A stretch of DNA of 64,000 nucleotides from Stenopsyche tienmushanensis (Eukaryota; Arthropoda; Insecta; Trichoptera; Stenopsychidae), in contig WACJ01000520.1 of the NCBI GenBank assembly GCA_008973525.1, positions 2,356,001 to 2,420,000 on the forward strand. The letters are read 5' to 3'. This document shows positions 21,335-32,499 of the stretch, in pieces. A program made the translations under genes and the position numbers. The first letter of the stretch is position 1, and each line of letters begins with the position of its first letter. The notes below the pieces were generated by a model. That model was not told the DNA's origin and did no database searches. It saw only the letters and a list, made by a program, of their open reading frames with translations.

Positions 21335-21590
21335 TTTCCTATGTTATATCCGCAAGTATAAATAATAAGTTGACGAAGTTTTGTCGCAATCGGATGAACG
21401 GTATGGCAGCGCATTAAATACGGACAAACAAACATTGATTTTTATATATTAGATTATGTCTATGTTACTCGCGGAATCCTTATCAATAAGTGGATGAAGT
21501 TTTATTGTAATCCGATGAACGGTATGGCAGCGCATTTCGAACGAACAAAACCCAATTCATTTTTATATATTAGAAGACTAATAAATTTGA
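21335..21590 (-). repeat. Tandem Helitron-like units
   Basis: Two units with GGATGAACGGTATGGCAGCG (near 21395 and 21510) each end at TATATATTAGA. Unit spacing is about 115-120 bases. It is the same family and orientation as 5195-5440. Confidence 0.5.
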
Positions 21591-21999
21591 ACGGCAAAAT
21601 TCCGGGTTATATTCGAATTCCCCTCGTAATTAGTAAAAAGGCTGCCTGGTGAAATTTTCGAATGACTGGAACAATGCTTACTCACCGAAAAAAACATAGG
21701 AAATTCAAGATCGCGGATTTTCCTTTTGTATTTGTATTGAGGCAAATTAAAATATAAATAGAAAATAGTGATGAAATCAACAATCTATTATTAATGTGAC
21801 AAACGACACGTACATTTTCAGCGGATTTATTCAAATCGAGTATCGTTAGGCTCTTACATGTTGAGCTGGGAGACAGATAGGGATGAAGAGAGTATCTTGT
21901 GTATATCGTACGATTATGTATATCGTTAACCCAAATTTATCGACTAATAATGATATGTGAATGATATAATTAATCGATTTTAAATGTATTGCTTATGTT

Positions 22000-22830
22000 T
22001 ACTTGAAGAAATGATCGAATTTTGTGCGCTATCGATACTGTTTATTTATTTATGTACAAGCTTTATACACGTTGCGACGGTCTTGACAGATAAGTGGCGG
22101 ACAAGCAAATATAGCATCTAAGATTGATGATTTTATATTAGCTTATTACTTAAAGGGACAAGAGACCTTCGATTTTATCATCATTCATTGGAAGCATCCT
22201 TGCGATTTAATAGTAGAAAAGCAATTCTGAGATAAATTGAATAAGCTGCAATGATGATTCAATTTTGAGCTCATATATTTTATGTTCCTTAATCGAGTCG
22301 TGCCGGTTGCAAACTGGCCGTAAGCAGTGTTTTCTTGAGACGTTCATTTCCGATCGAGGGCAGGGCTATCACGTATGCTCTCCGCTAGTTAAATTTTCTA
22401 AATTGCTATGATCGATATCGATAGAGCAACAAATGAAAACATTTCTCCGACCGACGTATGCACGCAGCATCTATTATTATCGAGAAATCTAGAATTTATA
22501 GAAAGTGTTTTATGGTATTTGTTGCTCTCGATTCCAATTTGAGCCATTAAAAAGTCGTGTTGTATAGAATTTACGAGCGATGTCGATGATGAGCCATCAA
22601 AGTCATATATGACCGGAATAAAAGGGCTTTGAAAACACGTGGCCAATTAGTGTTTGGCTCGAATTTATCCTCGTTTATTTCTATTTCCGAGTCGGGATCC
22701 AATATATCTTCATAAGATTGAATGGCCAAGATATTTATATTCCACTTTAACCCTTTAATTAGTGAGTTAATTTTAAATGGAGGCAGAAACAGATGCTATG
22801 TTCGTATATCCATCCACTTATCATCCACAC
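22000..22830. other. Unassigned, probably unique sequence
   Basis: No repeat family from elsewhere in the window was matched. A minus-strand frame of 82 codons at 22398-22646 has no recognisable domain and no clear splice partners. Confidence 0.35.
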
Positions 22831-22844
22831 AAATCCACTTTTCT

Positions 22845-23290
22845 CTGAGGACCACGCAGCGCGAGTCAAGCTTGTATATCAATAAATGAACCTTAACACT
22901 GTTGATAAAACACAATATTCGGTAAAAAAATACCACATGTGTGTCTTCAATTTTAATAACAAAATAATGCATTTATTGAAGCATATTTATTAAAATTGAT
23001 AAATCAAAAATATAGATTTTGTACTCGGTATAAGTAATTATCGGTGCTCATAAAACTTGATTGAAAATTTAATTAAAACGTGACAAAATAATAAAAGAGA
23101 TCGTAAATATAATGATTAAAATAATTATTTGAATAATTGATAATATTTTATTAGAAAAAGAAGCACTGTATTGAAAATTTAGACGTGTAGGGGTGCCTTT
23201 ACAGCATGCCCTCGCCATCGATGTACGAGTGTATGATGAGACGCAAGACACTCTCTTCGTCTCTGTTTCCGATTCACTCCACCCACTCAA
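22845..23290 (+). repeat. Dispersed repeat with GCTTGTATATCAATAAATGA start and tandem-like GTCTCTGT end
   Basis: It begins near GCAGCGCGAGTCAAGCTTGT and ends with GACACTCTCTTCGTCTCTGT. The same pair of ends recurs at 51745-52490 and 61360-61630, and single ends occur at 180-230, 32220-32310 (-), 47215-47370 (-) and 49420-49505 (-). The length is about 450 bases here. The superfamily is unknown. Confidence 0.55.
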
Positions 23291-23299
23291 TATACAAAA

Positions 23300-24080
23300 T
23301 TTTTGTCACGGACAATGAAAAATCTTTCTTTTTTAACCTTAATATTTCTGTAATAACTAAAAATTTGAACATTTCGAGACATTTGACTATTATTTTAATA
23401 GCCTTTACATTTTCCGGATAAATAATGTATGCAGCTTCAATAGGGCATTCTTATGTATGTTATATTTCTGACACCCTTGTTGTTCAAAGCATCGATAGAA
23501 TCAGTATTATAGATTTATGTATCGTACCTTGTCCGTTTTATGTTTTCATTCCATTTGCTTAAGTGAGCACTTCTATTGCTTAACTCCAATTTGAAATAAA
23601 TGTCACCATGTTTGCAGGGCATCAAATCGTTATATTTTTCATTCGGGGTTTTGTTCCAGTTCAGTTCCAAACATATATACACTCAAACCTCTTTTTGTGC
23701 GATTTCGAAGTTATGCGGTTCCATCAGCATTTTTAAAATGTTTAAAAATACCATCTCCAAAGGGATTTCCAAAATTCCAACTATTTACGGAGCTATAGCT
23801 ATTTTAGTGTCGCGACAACTTGGTCGGTCAAACTGACCATAATGAAATGTTTTAACGCGTTTTTCCTGGAACTATTTTTTTCAACAAGCAGCTGGTTGTA
23901 GCTGTCAGACATCTTTAAAATTTTACCAATGATGCCTTTAAATGTTATTTTTCAATTGCCTATTTGTTTTCCTGATTTTTTTAAAATCTTTTTTTATGCG
24001 ATTCTGGATATATTTTATATAACTGTTTCAAAGTTATGCGGTTTCAAAAATCCATGGAACGCATCTTGAATTTTTCTATG
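23300..24080. other. Unassigned AT-rich sequence
   Basis: Contains TTTTTGTGCGATTTCGAAGT and TTATGCGGTTCC, phrases repeated at about 24030-24120, 34150 and 47970-48030, so it is probably part of a degenerate DNA transposon. No coding sequence is recognised. Confidence 0.35.
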
Positions 24081-24088
24081 TAAGTCAT

Positions 24089-24140
24089 AACTTTTTTTGT
24101 GCGATTTTCCGCGGAACGCATCTACCGCACAAAAAAAGTT
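24089..24140. repeat. Perfect 15-bp inverted repeat (hairpin)
   Basis: AACTTTTTTTGTGCG at 24089-24103 is exactly complementary to CGCACAAAAAAAGTT at 24126-24140, with a 22-base loop. It is likely an internal junction of a degenerate transposon rather than a regulatory hairpin. Confidence 0.7.
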
Positions 24141-24149
24141 TGAGTCTAT

Positions 24150-25020
24150 ATAGAGTCGAGATCGAGACTTTTCTGCAATCGGGGCACCAGATTATATATG
24201 CCAGTGCCATATCCCTCCGCCGCAAGCTCTTTCTGGAATGTCTTTTGGATTCTGGGATGTAGTGACACGCCCACGTTTCATTACCCCGGTCCAGAAAAGC
24301 TTCTATTTTCTGTGCAAAACGATTCAAAAATTCGCCCACGGGGGTAACGCGATTTTAACGGTGCTTCGGTGTGAGCATTCTGGGGACATCAGAAAAATTA
24401 GAGTTAATATTGCATCCACTTTATCCTTCTGATATTGCTATAACCCAATAAATTCTACAACGGAGGAATTCAAAAGCTATTAACCAGATGGCAAACTATA
24501 ATAGATTTAGAGGAAGAATATACTAATGGTCATCCAGAAAGTAAGGTTGCAAGGACTCCTGAGGCCGGAGGATTTTTTGGTTGTTTCGAAATTGATGCAT
24601 CTGGCGTGTAGGGGAGATCCTAATGGTCAGTCTGTCAGCCATTTTGGTCAGCCACGGTAAATTCTTCTGTTGAAAAGGACATCGCGCACATCCCATCACA
24701 TATTTTTGGCCTGTATTGGATTCTGGCGTGTAGTGACACGTCCAAGTCTCATCCCCCATCACGATAGAGTCCAGAAAAGCTTCACCATCCTGTTTAAAAC
24801 AATCCAAACATGCACGCGATTTTGATGGTGCTCCGGTGTGAGCATTCTGAGCACCCATGGAGTACACAACTTCTTGTAGCCATGTTTTTCCGACATAATA
24901 TCATCAAGCAGACTTCGAGGAATCTCAGAAAATTCTTCGCGAAGGTCGTCATGCGTCATAAGGCGGTCATTTCGCACTTGTTCGCAATTTTTTTATACAA
25001 GTTCATGAGAAATTACTGAT
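24150..25020 (-). pseudogene. mariner-like transposase remnants, rearranged
   Basis: Minus-strand readings give EKHGYKKLCTPWVLRMLTPE, then HQNRVHVW (24760-24950) and GEAFLDSIVMGDETWTCHYT plus PES (24660-24790). The latter includes the first catalytic Asp region (GDETW.CHYTPES). Bases 24085-24360 repeat part of it (RFAQKIEAFLDRGNETWACH, with Asp changed to Asn). A + strand fragment at 24400-24480 corresponds to the HPPYSPDIA region, so the copy is broken and partly inverted. Confidence 0.7.
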
Positions 25021-25024
25021 GATC

Positions 25025-26260
25025 TCCCACTCGTGATTGTACGGCTTTCATACGGACGGGAGGCGGCGGGAGCGCGCGACGATCTCTTTATCGGAAGAAT
25101 TTACTGTGACTGAACAATATGGCCGACAGGTACGCAGGAGTCTCTGGAGTTCCGGTTCGAAGCCCTGAATGTTTTTTTTTTTTTGTATTACACTCGGAAT
25201 TTATGTTTTGGCAGATAATAATATTAAATTGGTGAGTTGTTGTATAATCATACTCGCTTTGGTGATACCGGATAGAATTGTTGTTGTATTATCTTCTCCA
25301 ATTCGTCACCATTATTATGCTCTTGGCTACGGTTGTTCAACGTGTGACCGAAAATGGTAAACAACGCAGAAATAGTCGTCATGGTGAGTTGGTGATTTTG
25401 AATTTTAACCAATGCTTCTCCACAAGAGTGACCTAAGTCCGAATGTCTCCTTCCGGTTGACGCACTTCTTCGGTTAGATGCATTGCCGATAACTTACCGA
25501 ATTACTGTTTTACCACTGCGGTTGTGGTTCTTTTTCATCCAGCAAATGCTTCGAACAATTTTCCGCAATTGTACTATTTAAAAATATACTTCTAGAAGGA
25601 TATCATGATTGACATATTATAGCAATTTGGTTGGATTCCTATTACCGAGAATTTCGATTTTTTATACACAAACGTTGAGTATGAATAACAAATTACTGGT
25701 TTTTGTACGGATTATAGTAAATTATATTGTATTTATCATGGGGATGCCTTTTTGTTCAGTTCTATGAATTTTGGCATCACTCTTCAGGGTCAAATATGTG
25801 CTGTGAATCATCATAGGAAGCAAATGTTAATGATGTAAATTGAATCAAATTATGACTTTCATTAAAACAAGTTATGCGGTGAATTTAAATTTAGCAACCA
25901 TAAATGCATCATCATCGTCATTATATTAAAACCACAAAAATTGGCTCCATGCATTCATAACATTTCACTCAATAAGTGCGTAGGATGATATATAGTCGGC
26001 GCCACAATTGACAAATCCATATGATTTTTTTAAAATACCAAAATTCAAATAATACGTGTCACAATTTCATAATGATCTGACGTTTAGTTCACAAATTGTG
26101 TTACTTTTGTAATTTTCAAAGCAATGGTGATAACGCATTGCTTTTTAATGGGAAAAAATATCGTTCAAGTAAAGCATTGGATTGACGAGTGATATTCAGA
26201 CTCTGCTCCATCGAGATAAATGCTGTTCCAGAAAACATAATAAAAAGTCCAAAAAAATAG
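25025..26260. other. Mostly unassigned; CCGGTTCGAAGCCCTG end at about 25148-25163
   Basis: The sequence CCGGTTCGAAGCCCTG near 25150 matches the right ends at 28427-28442 and about 59007-59021, and inverted left ends at 47883 and 62778. A run of about 13 T follows at 25168-25182. From 25200 to 26260 I recognise nothing. Confidence 0.4.
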
Positions 26261-26269
26261 TTTTGGCCG

Positions 26270-26520
26270 ATCGTAAATTGAAGTCGCGTAACGCTTGATG
26301 TGTTTTGCATCAACATTTGCACGCAAACAAGTTCTGTTCGAAGTCTGTACCGCGTTTGCTCACAGTCGATCGAAAAGAACAACGCGTCCACAATTCAGAG
26401 CGCTGTTTGGAGCCGTTGCAGCGCAATAAAAAGGATTTTTTCATGCTGCATGTGACGATGGATCCATCACTGGATTCAAATCGCCAGTCGGCCGAGTGCG
26501 AAAGTGCGAAAGAAAGCTGA
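26270..26520 (+). pseudogene. mariner transposase remnant
   Basis: The + strand frame contains SVPRLLTVDRKEQRVHNSER, then CLEPLQRNKKDFFMLHVTMD and SNRQSAECESAKES. This aligns with the mariner linker and first catalytic block (WVPRLLTVDQK..RV..SERCL.LFQRNKKDF..RYVTMDETW...YTPES.RQSAEW). The Glu-Thr-Trp after the Asp has been lost by a small deletion. Confidence 0.75.
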
Positions 26521-27249
26521 CCAACAATGACGCACAAAATAAATAATAACCGGACGTGCATTTCACAATTCATTTCATGTCTGAATCTCGCATAGACAAT
26601 GTACATTTGTAAATTGTCAGATTTACCTTAGTTCTTGCTCCGCGATAAGACTAATGCAGCATAATTGCAATATTATCACCAGCTCGACAGGTTCCATATA
26701 TTCTGGTGACGATTTTTTCGTTTTCAACGGACGTTGGAAATATTCGACACGATGCACTCATCGTTCAATCGGTCAACGATTTATTCCTAAATGTCAATGC
26801 GATTTTTTTACCGCTAAAGTTACTCATTCGTTTGAGTGCACCGTTCTCAGCAAAAACAGAGTCGTTTAATCGACACCTTGAAACGTGTGATATTTGGTTG
26901 TCGCATTAACACGCCTCGTGCCAAGCACATTTTTAAAAAATGACCCATTGTGCCATCGTACAAATTTTTGTATATAGGGATGATAAATTATAGCATTTTT
27001 TTTTAAATTTAGACTTATATACTATTTAGGTTGATAGACACCTAGGTTGATACAAGTATGTGGTCAAACCGTAGTGACATGTTATGGTAGAGGACGGATA
27101 CTAAAAATAGTATCCATCCGAGGCGCATTTGGCTCCCAAATTATGGCAAAAGGCCTTGAACGCAGAAAAGACACTGGGGCTGGCCACCAAGTTTCTGTGG
27201 CCAAGAGGTCCAGAAAAAGGACCTCTGATACGACACAGAAGATCCTCTC

Positions 27250-27640
27250 TTTCGGCCGACATACCCAAACGTGGAGTTACCAACTTTAATTATTCTACGT
27301 GCTTTTTTAAGGCGTCCCAGACAGGGAGGCTGTCTGTAGCAGTTGTTCTGTACGCTCCAGTGATTCTTAGTAGTGGCTGTCGTTGTGCAATGTTTAGGCT
27401 TCGTCTCGCCGTATTGTCTCGCATCCACGGTGTCCAAGCTTATCCGCCCATGCTCCAGCTCCGTATGTGGCAATAGTTTCGTAGAAGACTTCATAGGCAA
27501 TCCTGAAGTGTCTGCCCCCGGTAGCAGCCACCGCTGGGTGCCACGGTACGATACTCCGTTGACGGTCTGCGCTTTTTCTCCCACCTCTGAGCTGCCATCC
27601 AGTCATCCTCGCGACTTCGCGAATGGTATTCCTTTGATCT
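27250..27640 (-). pseudogene. Non-LTR retrotransposon (R1/I-like) ORF2 3' remnant
   Basis: On the minus strand, shifting between frames, IAYEVFYETIATYGAGAWAD, then LGHRGCETIRR and GAYRTTATDSLPVWDALKK can be read. The order YGA..W ... GAYRT.ST..L.V is that of R1/I-clade LINEs just downstream of the RT. It is frameshifted and dead. Confidence 0.6.
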
Positions 27641-27649
27641 TAGCATAAC

Positions 27650-28190
27650 TTGACTCCATCCAATTTCCTATAAGTCCAGCATGCTTTCCGGTAGATGCAA
27701 AATCGGGCACCTGGAAGTTCTTGCGCGAGTGTATCTCGTCGGGATAAAAGATCAGTGGATGATATTCTGTGTGGCTAGTCCGGGGAAACCCAGAACAGAC
27801 TGTACAGCAGCGCAGGATGTATGCATCTACGATGGTCTTGTTAGTCGGTGTCTGTTACAACATGTTCTAAAGTGTTCTTCTAAAAAATCACACACATCCT
27901 GCAGATGTGACCGGCCCTTTTCCATTTTGCCAGGTTGATTTTTAATCCAATTCTCGAAGATGCTGCATTTAGTTCCGTGATAATTTAAGTTACCTTGGCG
28001 ACTCCAAGAACAGCACTATGTCATCAGCAAAGCGCAGATGGGATATGTATCTTCCGTCTATCTTTATGCCTCTCTCTTCCCAGTTGAGATACTTAAACAT
28101 GCCTTCCGAGATATTAGTAAATAGTATAGGAGATATTGTATCTCCTTGTCTTGCACCTTGATTGTTTCTTACTTACTTATTTAAGTAGCT
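27650..28190 (-). pseudogene. Non-LTR retrotransposon reverse transcriptase with FADD motif
   Basis: The minus strand reads QGDTISPILFTNISEGMFKY, then LNWEERGIKIDGRYISHLRF and ADDIVLFLESP at about 28000-28160. FADD is the RT catalytic motif, and QGDxxSPxLF is the conserved region before it. The flanking sequence is degenerate. It belongs to a LINE different in detail from the R1-like remnant beside it. Confidence 0.75.
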
Positions 28191-28379
28191 AACACACCTC
28201 TATATAAAAGTCCTGGCCACCGACAACACCTGCCGCCATTTCTATCTATCCTGAACCTCCTCCTTCCAATTGTCCAGGCCCAGACCTGTGGCTTCTAAGT
28301 CTACTTGCATTAATGAAATCATTGCCATTCTTCCCATCTTCGTTATGTCTAAGGTGATATTGTCTGGATAAAAATAACG

Positions 28380-28442
28380 GTCCTGACATTTATATCGGTT
28401 CGGTATTACTGGTTATCGGTTTCGTACCGGTTCGAAGCCCTG
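28380..28442. mobile_element. Right end of a CAGGGCTTCGAACCGG-type element
   Basis: A stretch rich in CGGTT/ACCGG words (TCGGTTCGGTATTACTGGTT) ends in ACCGGTTCGAAGCCCTG. Related ends are at 25148-25163, 46235-46340, 47883-47960, 58915-59021 and 62778-62880. The CAGGG start and internal repeats of ACCG resemble hAT non-autonomous elements, though the family is inferred. Confidence 0.5.
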
Positions 28443-28449
28443 TTTATTT

Positions 28450-29580
28450 ATATGACCGAAAATTTTAGAACTATTTTTAAATTTAATTTGAAATTGAACC
28501 CACAATTAATTATTACCAATTGATATTAATAATGCACGCAATCAAATTAAATTAATAATACATAAAAGCAGATGTGTTATCAGTTCGAAAAGTGTACTTG
28601 TTTTTAAATACAGATAAACGTTAAAAAAATATGTCCTTCAGTTCATATTTTTTGGAATGTTTCAATTTACATATCTAATATGAAATATTTACAATTGGGT
28701 GACGATTGACATTCTGACATGTAATCATTTCAACATATCAAAACCAACATCGTTAAAAATTATTTTAATAATCATCAACATATGTATCATCATTTGTAGC
28801 CTATGCGTGAATTTTAATGTAAAATTATGCAATGCAAATTGAATGTTTTGTTCTAATATAAATCAACAAATTTAGAGATATTAGAAATTGCATAAAAAGT
28901 TTTTCGACAAAGCTGTAGCAGTAAGCTGAGCAAGTTGTTCTAAGAAAGTCTTCCAGATCACGTTTTTGCTTATATATTGATTAAATCTTATCAAAGGTAT
29001 AGATATAAACCTGGCTAATAAAGCATATCAAGCATTTTCTGAAAAGTCAATACAGGGGACTGTGTATTTAAACGAAAAATACGGTTTTAATAGTCACATC
29101 ATAGTAGTTTCTGTCATGGCTATAAATTACACATGCTGGATAATTTATAGCGAGTCTACCCTTTCTTTCTACAAACTTAAATTTTGGAATGAGCAATTTG
29201 AATAGGAAACAGTATCGATTGAAAACAAAATTAGACGACTAAAATGGAAGCAGTTTAAGAATAAATATTCTAAGAATCTTGAATAGCGGACCTGCAGAAG
29301 CATCTCAATAGATGAAAAATAGGGCATGTCTAAATTTAGTGCAAGATGGATCTCAAGAGCATTGACTTGCTTTCGCTGGTGACATCGCTGATGGAATGCT
29401 TGGTGACAAGAGATGAAATTTAGTTTTGATATAAAGATTCTTTGTCCATAATAAGAAGTAGAAGGTTCCTCATCCCTTTATATTATTGTAATATCTGCTT
29501 GAATGGTCATGGAAATAGTTTTTTGGCAGGATTTTGAAGATTTCTTTTGTTCAGATTCATATCAGATACAACTACCATAA
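28450..29580. other. Unassigned AT-rich sequence
   Basis: No gene or named repeat was recognised, apart from GGGGACTGTGTATTTAAACG at 29054, shared with serpin A intron 7. Confidence 0.35.
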
Positions 29581-29589
29581 CAGAAGAGA

Positions 29590-30400
29590 TATATAATAAT
29601 AAATATACTGCTAGATATGAGAAGTTCTGTATGAGATGGATGCCCAGAATGCTCACACCGAAGCACTGTCAAAATCATGTGAATTTTTGGATCCTTTTGA
29701 ACAAGAGAGAGAAGCTTTTCTACTTTACATGCATCAACACTGATTGACTCTGTCAATTTTTATAATATATATATATATATTATGTTGTCTAATCTCTCTT
29801 TTCTTCGTTGTCGTTATGTTCAGGGATGGCATCCGATCGCGAGCTTATTCAGCGGTCCGAAAAGTGGACCGATTAAGCGTACTCCATATGATTTGTACGA
29901 TCGCAAAAGTCCCTCCAAAGGCTAATTTACATAGGTGGTTTGCGCCAAATAAAGTCGTGAGCGATATTAGACTTCCCCCTACCCATAAAAATTACCTACA
30001 GGCACTCGAAGTTGAGAATGAGCGTATCTTCGCGGACATGGTTATTAGATTCGGATTTTACATCTTGCTGTGCACTTTTGTTGAGTAGGCTGGCATTATC
30101 CTGATTAGCGGGACCAATAAACAGCTCGGGGCGGTGGAGGATCCCCATATTACCGTTTCACCATTTTTGATCGACGATCATCCAATACAGTTTTGTGGAT
30201 TTTCTTCACCATTTCTGGCGTGGCTAAATATTTAAATTAAATGAATACGATTGCACAAAAGTAGATTAAATCAACTTTTTCTGAGATCGCGAGCCGCTCA
30301 TTTTTTCATATCAGCGATCCGAAAAACGGACCGATTGGCATTTTACATTATTTAAGGGCTATTTGTGGCATTTTATATGATTTATACATAATAATAGTAT
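29590..30400 (+). repeat. mariner fragment followed by hairpin-family repeat copies
   Basis: Bases 29600-29720 read MRWMPRMLTPKHCQNHVNFW on the + strand, a mariner linker fragment. From 29730 the sequence follows the hairpin family (GGTCCGAAAAGTGGACCG near 29850), with a second partial copy at 30285-30390 (CGATCCGAAAAACGGACCG). A TATATATATATATATAT tract lies at about 29762-29780. Confidence 0.55.
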
Positions 30401-30529
30401 CTAATATATTGAATTTAGAATAGTATTACTCAACTTTTAAAAATTAATTGGATTTTCGAGGGTAGGGGACGGGAGCGCTAAGTTAGATATTTGCCACGGA
30501 CGCTTCATACCTTAGTTACGGCTCTGGAG

Positions 30530-31070
30530 GTAAAAGTTGGATGTGTCACTACACCCCAGAATGCAATACAAACCAAAAACATGTGATGGGTTGTGCGCGA
30601 CGCCCTCTTCAATAGTAGAATTTACTGTGACTGAACAAAATGGCCGAAAAACACAAAAATTGTCCATTAGAATCTCCCCTACACGCCAGGTGCACTAATT
30701 TCGAAACAGATTCACCCTCTGAATCTATTAAAGTTTGCCATCTAGTCAACAGCTTTTGAATTCATCCGTTGTAGAATTTTTTGGGTTTTAGCAATATCAG
30801 AGGAATAAAGTGGATGCAATATTATCTCTAATTTTTTTGATGATATTTTTTCGCTGAATCTTCCTCCCATGATCTGATTCGTCCAGCAACGAAAAATATC
30901 GAAATCTGGAAAAACATTTTCTGCATGTTCATTCGTCATTACAGTCATCTCATTGCAGGTACAAGAAGCTGATTTACCTTTTTTTTTAAAAAGAGAAAAA
31001 ACGTTGTGTATGAATTTGATTTGTTTCCATTTTCTAAATAGAATTGTAAAAACGGCATGTATTTTCGGCA
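30530..31070. pseudogene. mariner-like remnants in both orientations
   Basis: Bases 30530-30720 on the + strand read PKTCDGLCATPSSIVEF and then EQNGRKTQKLSIRISPTRQ, the counterpart of 24600-24720. On the minus strand, 30742-30850 reads LEIILHPLYSSDIAKTQKIL, matching the HPPYSPDLAPxD catalytic block with its second Asp retained (SSD). The rest of that minus-strand frame is not recognisable. Confidence 0.5.
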
Positions 31071-31079
31071 CTAGTTATA

Positions 31080-31830
31080 CTAGTTTGGCAAGACAGTTCA
31101 ATTTTCGTTTGCGTCTTTGCAGAAACGAGTCATCCAGGTTACGTAGTTGGAAATAACAACATGATTAATGCGACGTACAAAAAGACCCAGTGTCATTATC
31201 ACGACGTCGAAAATTTGAGACGTCAAAGGGTCAAATAGGTTGATTGATACCGTAATAGTTAAGACTTCTGCGAAGATATAATCGTGTATTTTTTTCGCGA
31301 TAAATACTCAGAAGAACAGATAAACCAGCACGATTTAACTCGAGTTCTCGTATGGATTTATTTAAAAATCGTCGATGGGAATTTTTTGGGCGCTATTGTT
31401 ATTATAAGGGAATACCGTTCCATTAAAGGATCAAAAAATCCCTCCTCAAAATAAAAAAAACCCGCCTATTTGTTTATAATTAAGCTAGGTTTTTTAAATG
31501 ATCGTACAATCCCCGGAATCAATGAAATGAATTGATAAATTCAGCTATGTTCCAGGAGCAATTTTCGAGCGACCATTTTTGTCAATTTGACGAGATTGCT
31601 AATCAAATTATCACTTCGCATGGCGAAATTTCCGTTGAGTTTCTAAACTTTGTAAAATATTTATTATAATTAATTCGACAGATTTGATTATTCGATGTTA
31701 GTTACAAAGTATGAAGATTCCACGGGTGTCATAACGCAGTATGTAAATTATTTAATGATTTTTTTAATAGCAAATTTGGACTCAAAATCTTTTTGCATAA
31801 GCAATTAGAGATGACGAAATACTTTATGAA
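31080..31830. other. Unassigned AT-rich sequence
   Basis: Nothing recognisable on either strand. Confidence 0.35.
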
Positions 31831-31839
31831 AAAGAAAAA

Positions 31840-32045
31840 AATTTGAACTCCGTATCTATTATATTTCATATCGATATTCCCATTATTAGAGTCGAGGTGT
31901 AGTAAATACATCACCGGTAGGGAAAGGTTAATACGACAATTTGAAAAACATATATGCACTGTATATATGGATTAGATAGTTACTACCCCTAGGCGTCGCT
32001 TAAGCGTACTTACGCCACTGTTTCCATGTGTCCAGATTTCGGCGG
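31840..32045 (-). mobile_element. hAT-derived element end
   Basis: Reverse copy of the hAT repeat (CGTATCTATTATATTTCATA, TACATCACCGGTAGGG), then GCCCCTAGGCGTCGCT-like sequence, and finally CTTACGCCACTG, which reads CAGTGGCGTAAG on the other strand, a hAT-type terminus. Confidence 0.6.
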
Positions 32046-32219
32046 GAAAGTCTCGATTTAGTAGCTTCATGCTCATAAAGTAAAATTGACGCTGAATAAA
32101 ACACGGGAATTAAACTGGAAAGTGTTATCACATCCTCCTTATTCATCGAACCTCTCCAGCACAACTTTACCCGTTAATTAGTAATCGCGCATATATGCGT
32201 TCGAAATGCTGAGTGCGTA

Positions 32220-32310
32220 GATTATGAATAGGAGACAGAGACGGAGAGTGTTGCGTTTCATCGTGCACTCGTACATTGCCGTGCTGTAAAAGTACCCCTA
32301 CACGTTTCAA
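32220..32310 (-). repeat. GTGTAGGGGTAC repeat, fragment
   Basis: Inverted copy: GACAGAGACGGAGAGTGTTG, then CACTCGTACATTGCC and GTAAAAGTACCCCTACACG. It matches 23185-23290 and 52370-52490. Confidence 0.55.
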
Positions 32311-32399
32311 ATATTACGAAATTACACAGCGCTTCATTTTTAATGCTTATGCTTAATGCCAATTATTTTGACATGGGTTTTCATGGCGTTATATATTTT

Positions 32400-32490
32400 T
32401 AAAGATGTGGTCGCCAGCCACATCTCCTGTAGGAATTGAACTCAAGATGATTGAGTCACGAGTCCAACCGCTTAACCACGGGGCTACTTA
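32400..32490 (-). repeat. tRNA-like sequence, probable tRNA pseudogene or SINE head
   Basis: On the minus strand, GTAGCCCCGTGGTTAAGCGG is a box A-like D arm, and GAGTTCAATTCC is a box B-like T arm, spaced as in a tRNA. The T stem pairs poorly and no acceptor stem closes, so I do not call a functional tRNA. ATGTGG words flank the segment on both sides (GATGTGG and CCACATC). Confidence 0.45.
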
Positions 32491-32499
32491 TAGGACTAT

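Noticed and set aside
27141..27584. 147-codon minus-strand frame as a host gene
   Set aside because: Neighbouring frames show LINE post-RT motifs; this frame itself does not match a protein family and is a shadow of the dead retroelement.
32400..32490. Functional tRNA gene on the minus strand
   Set aside because: Box A and box B resemble a tRNA, but the T stem and acceptor stem do not pair properly.
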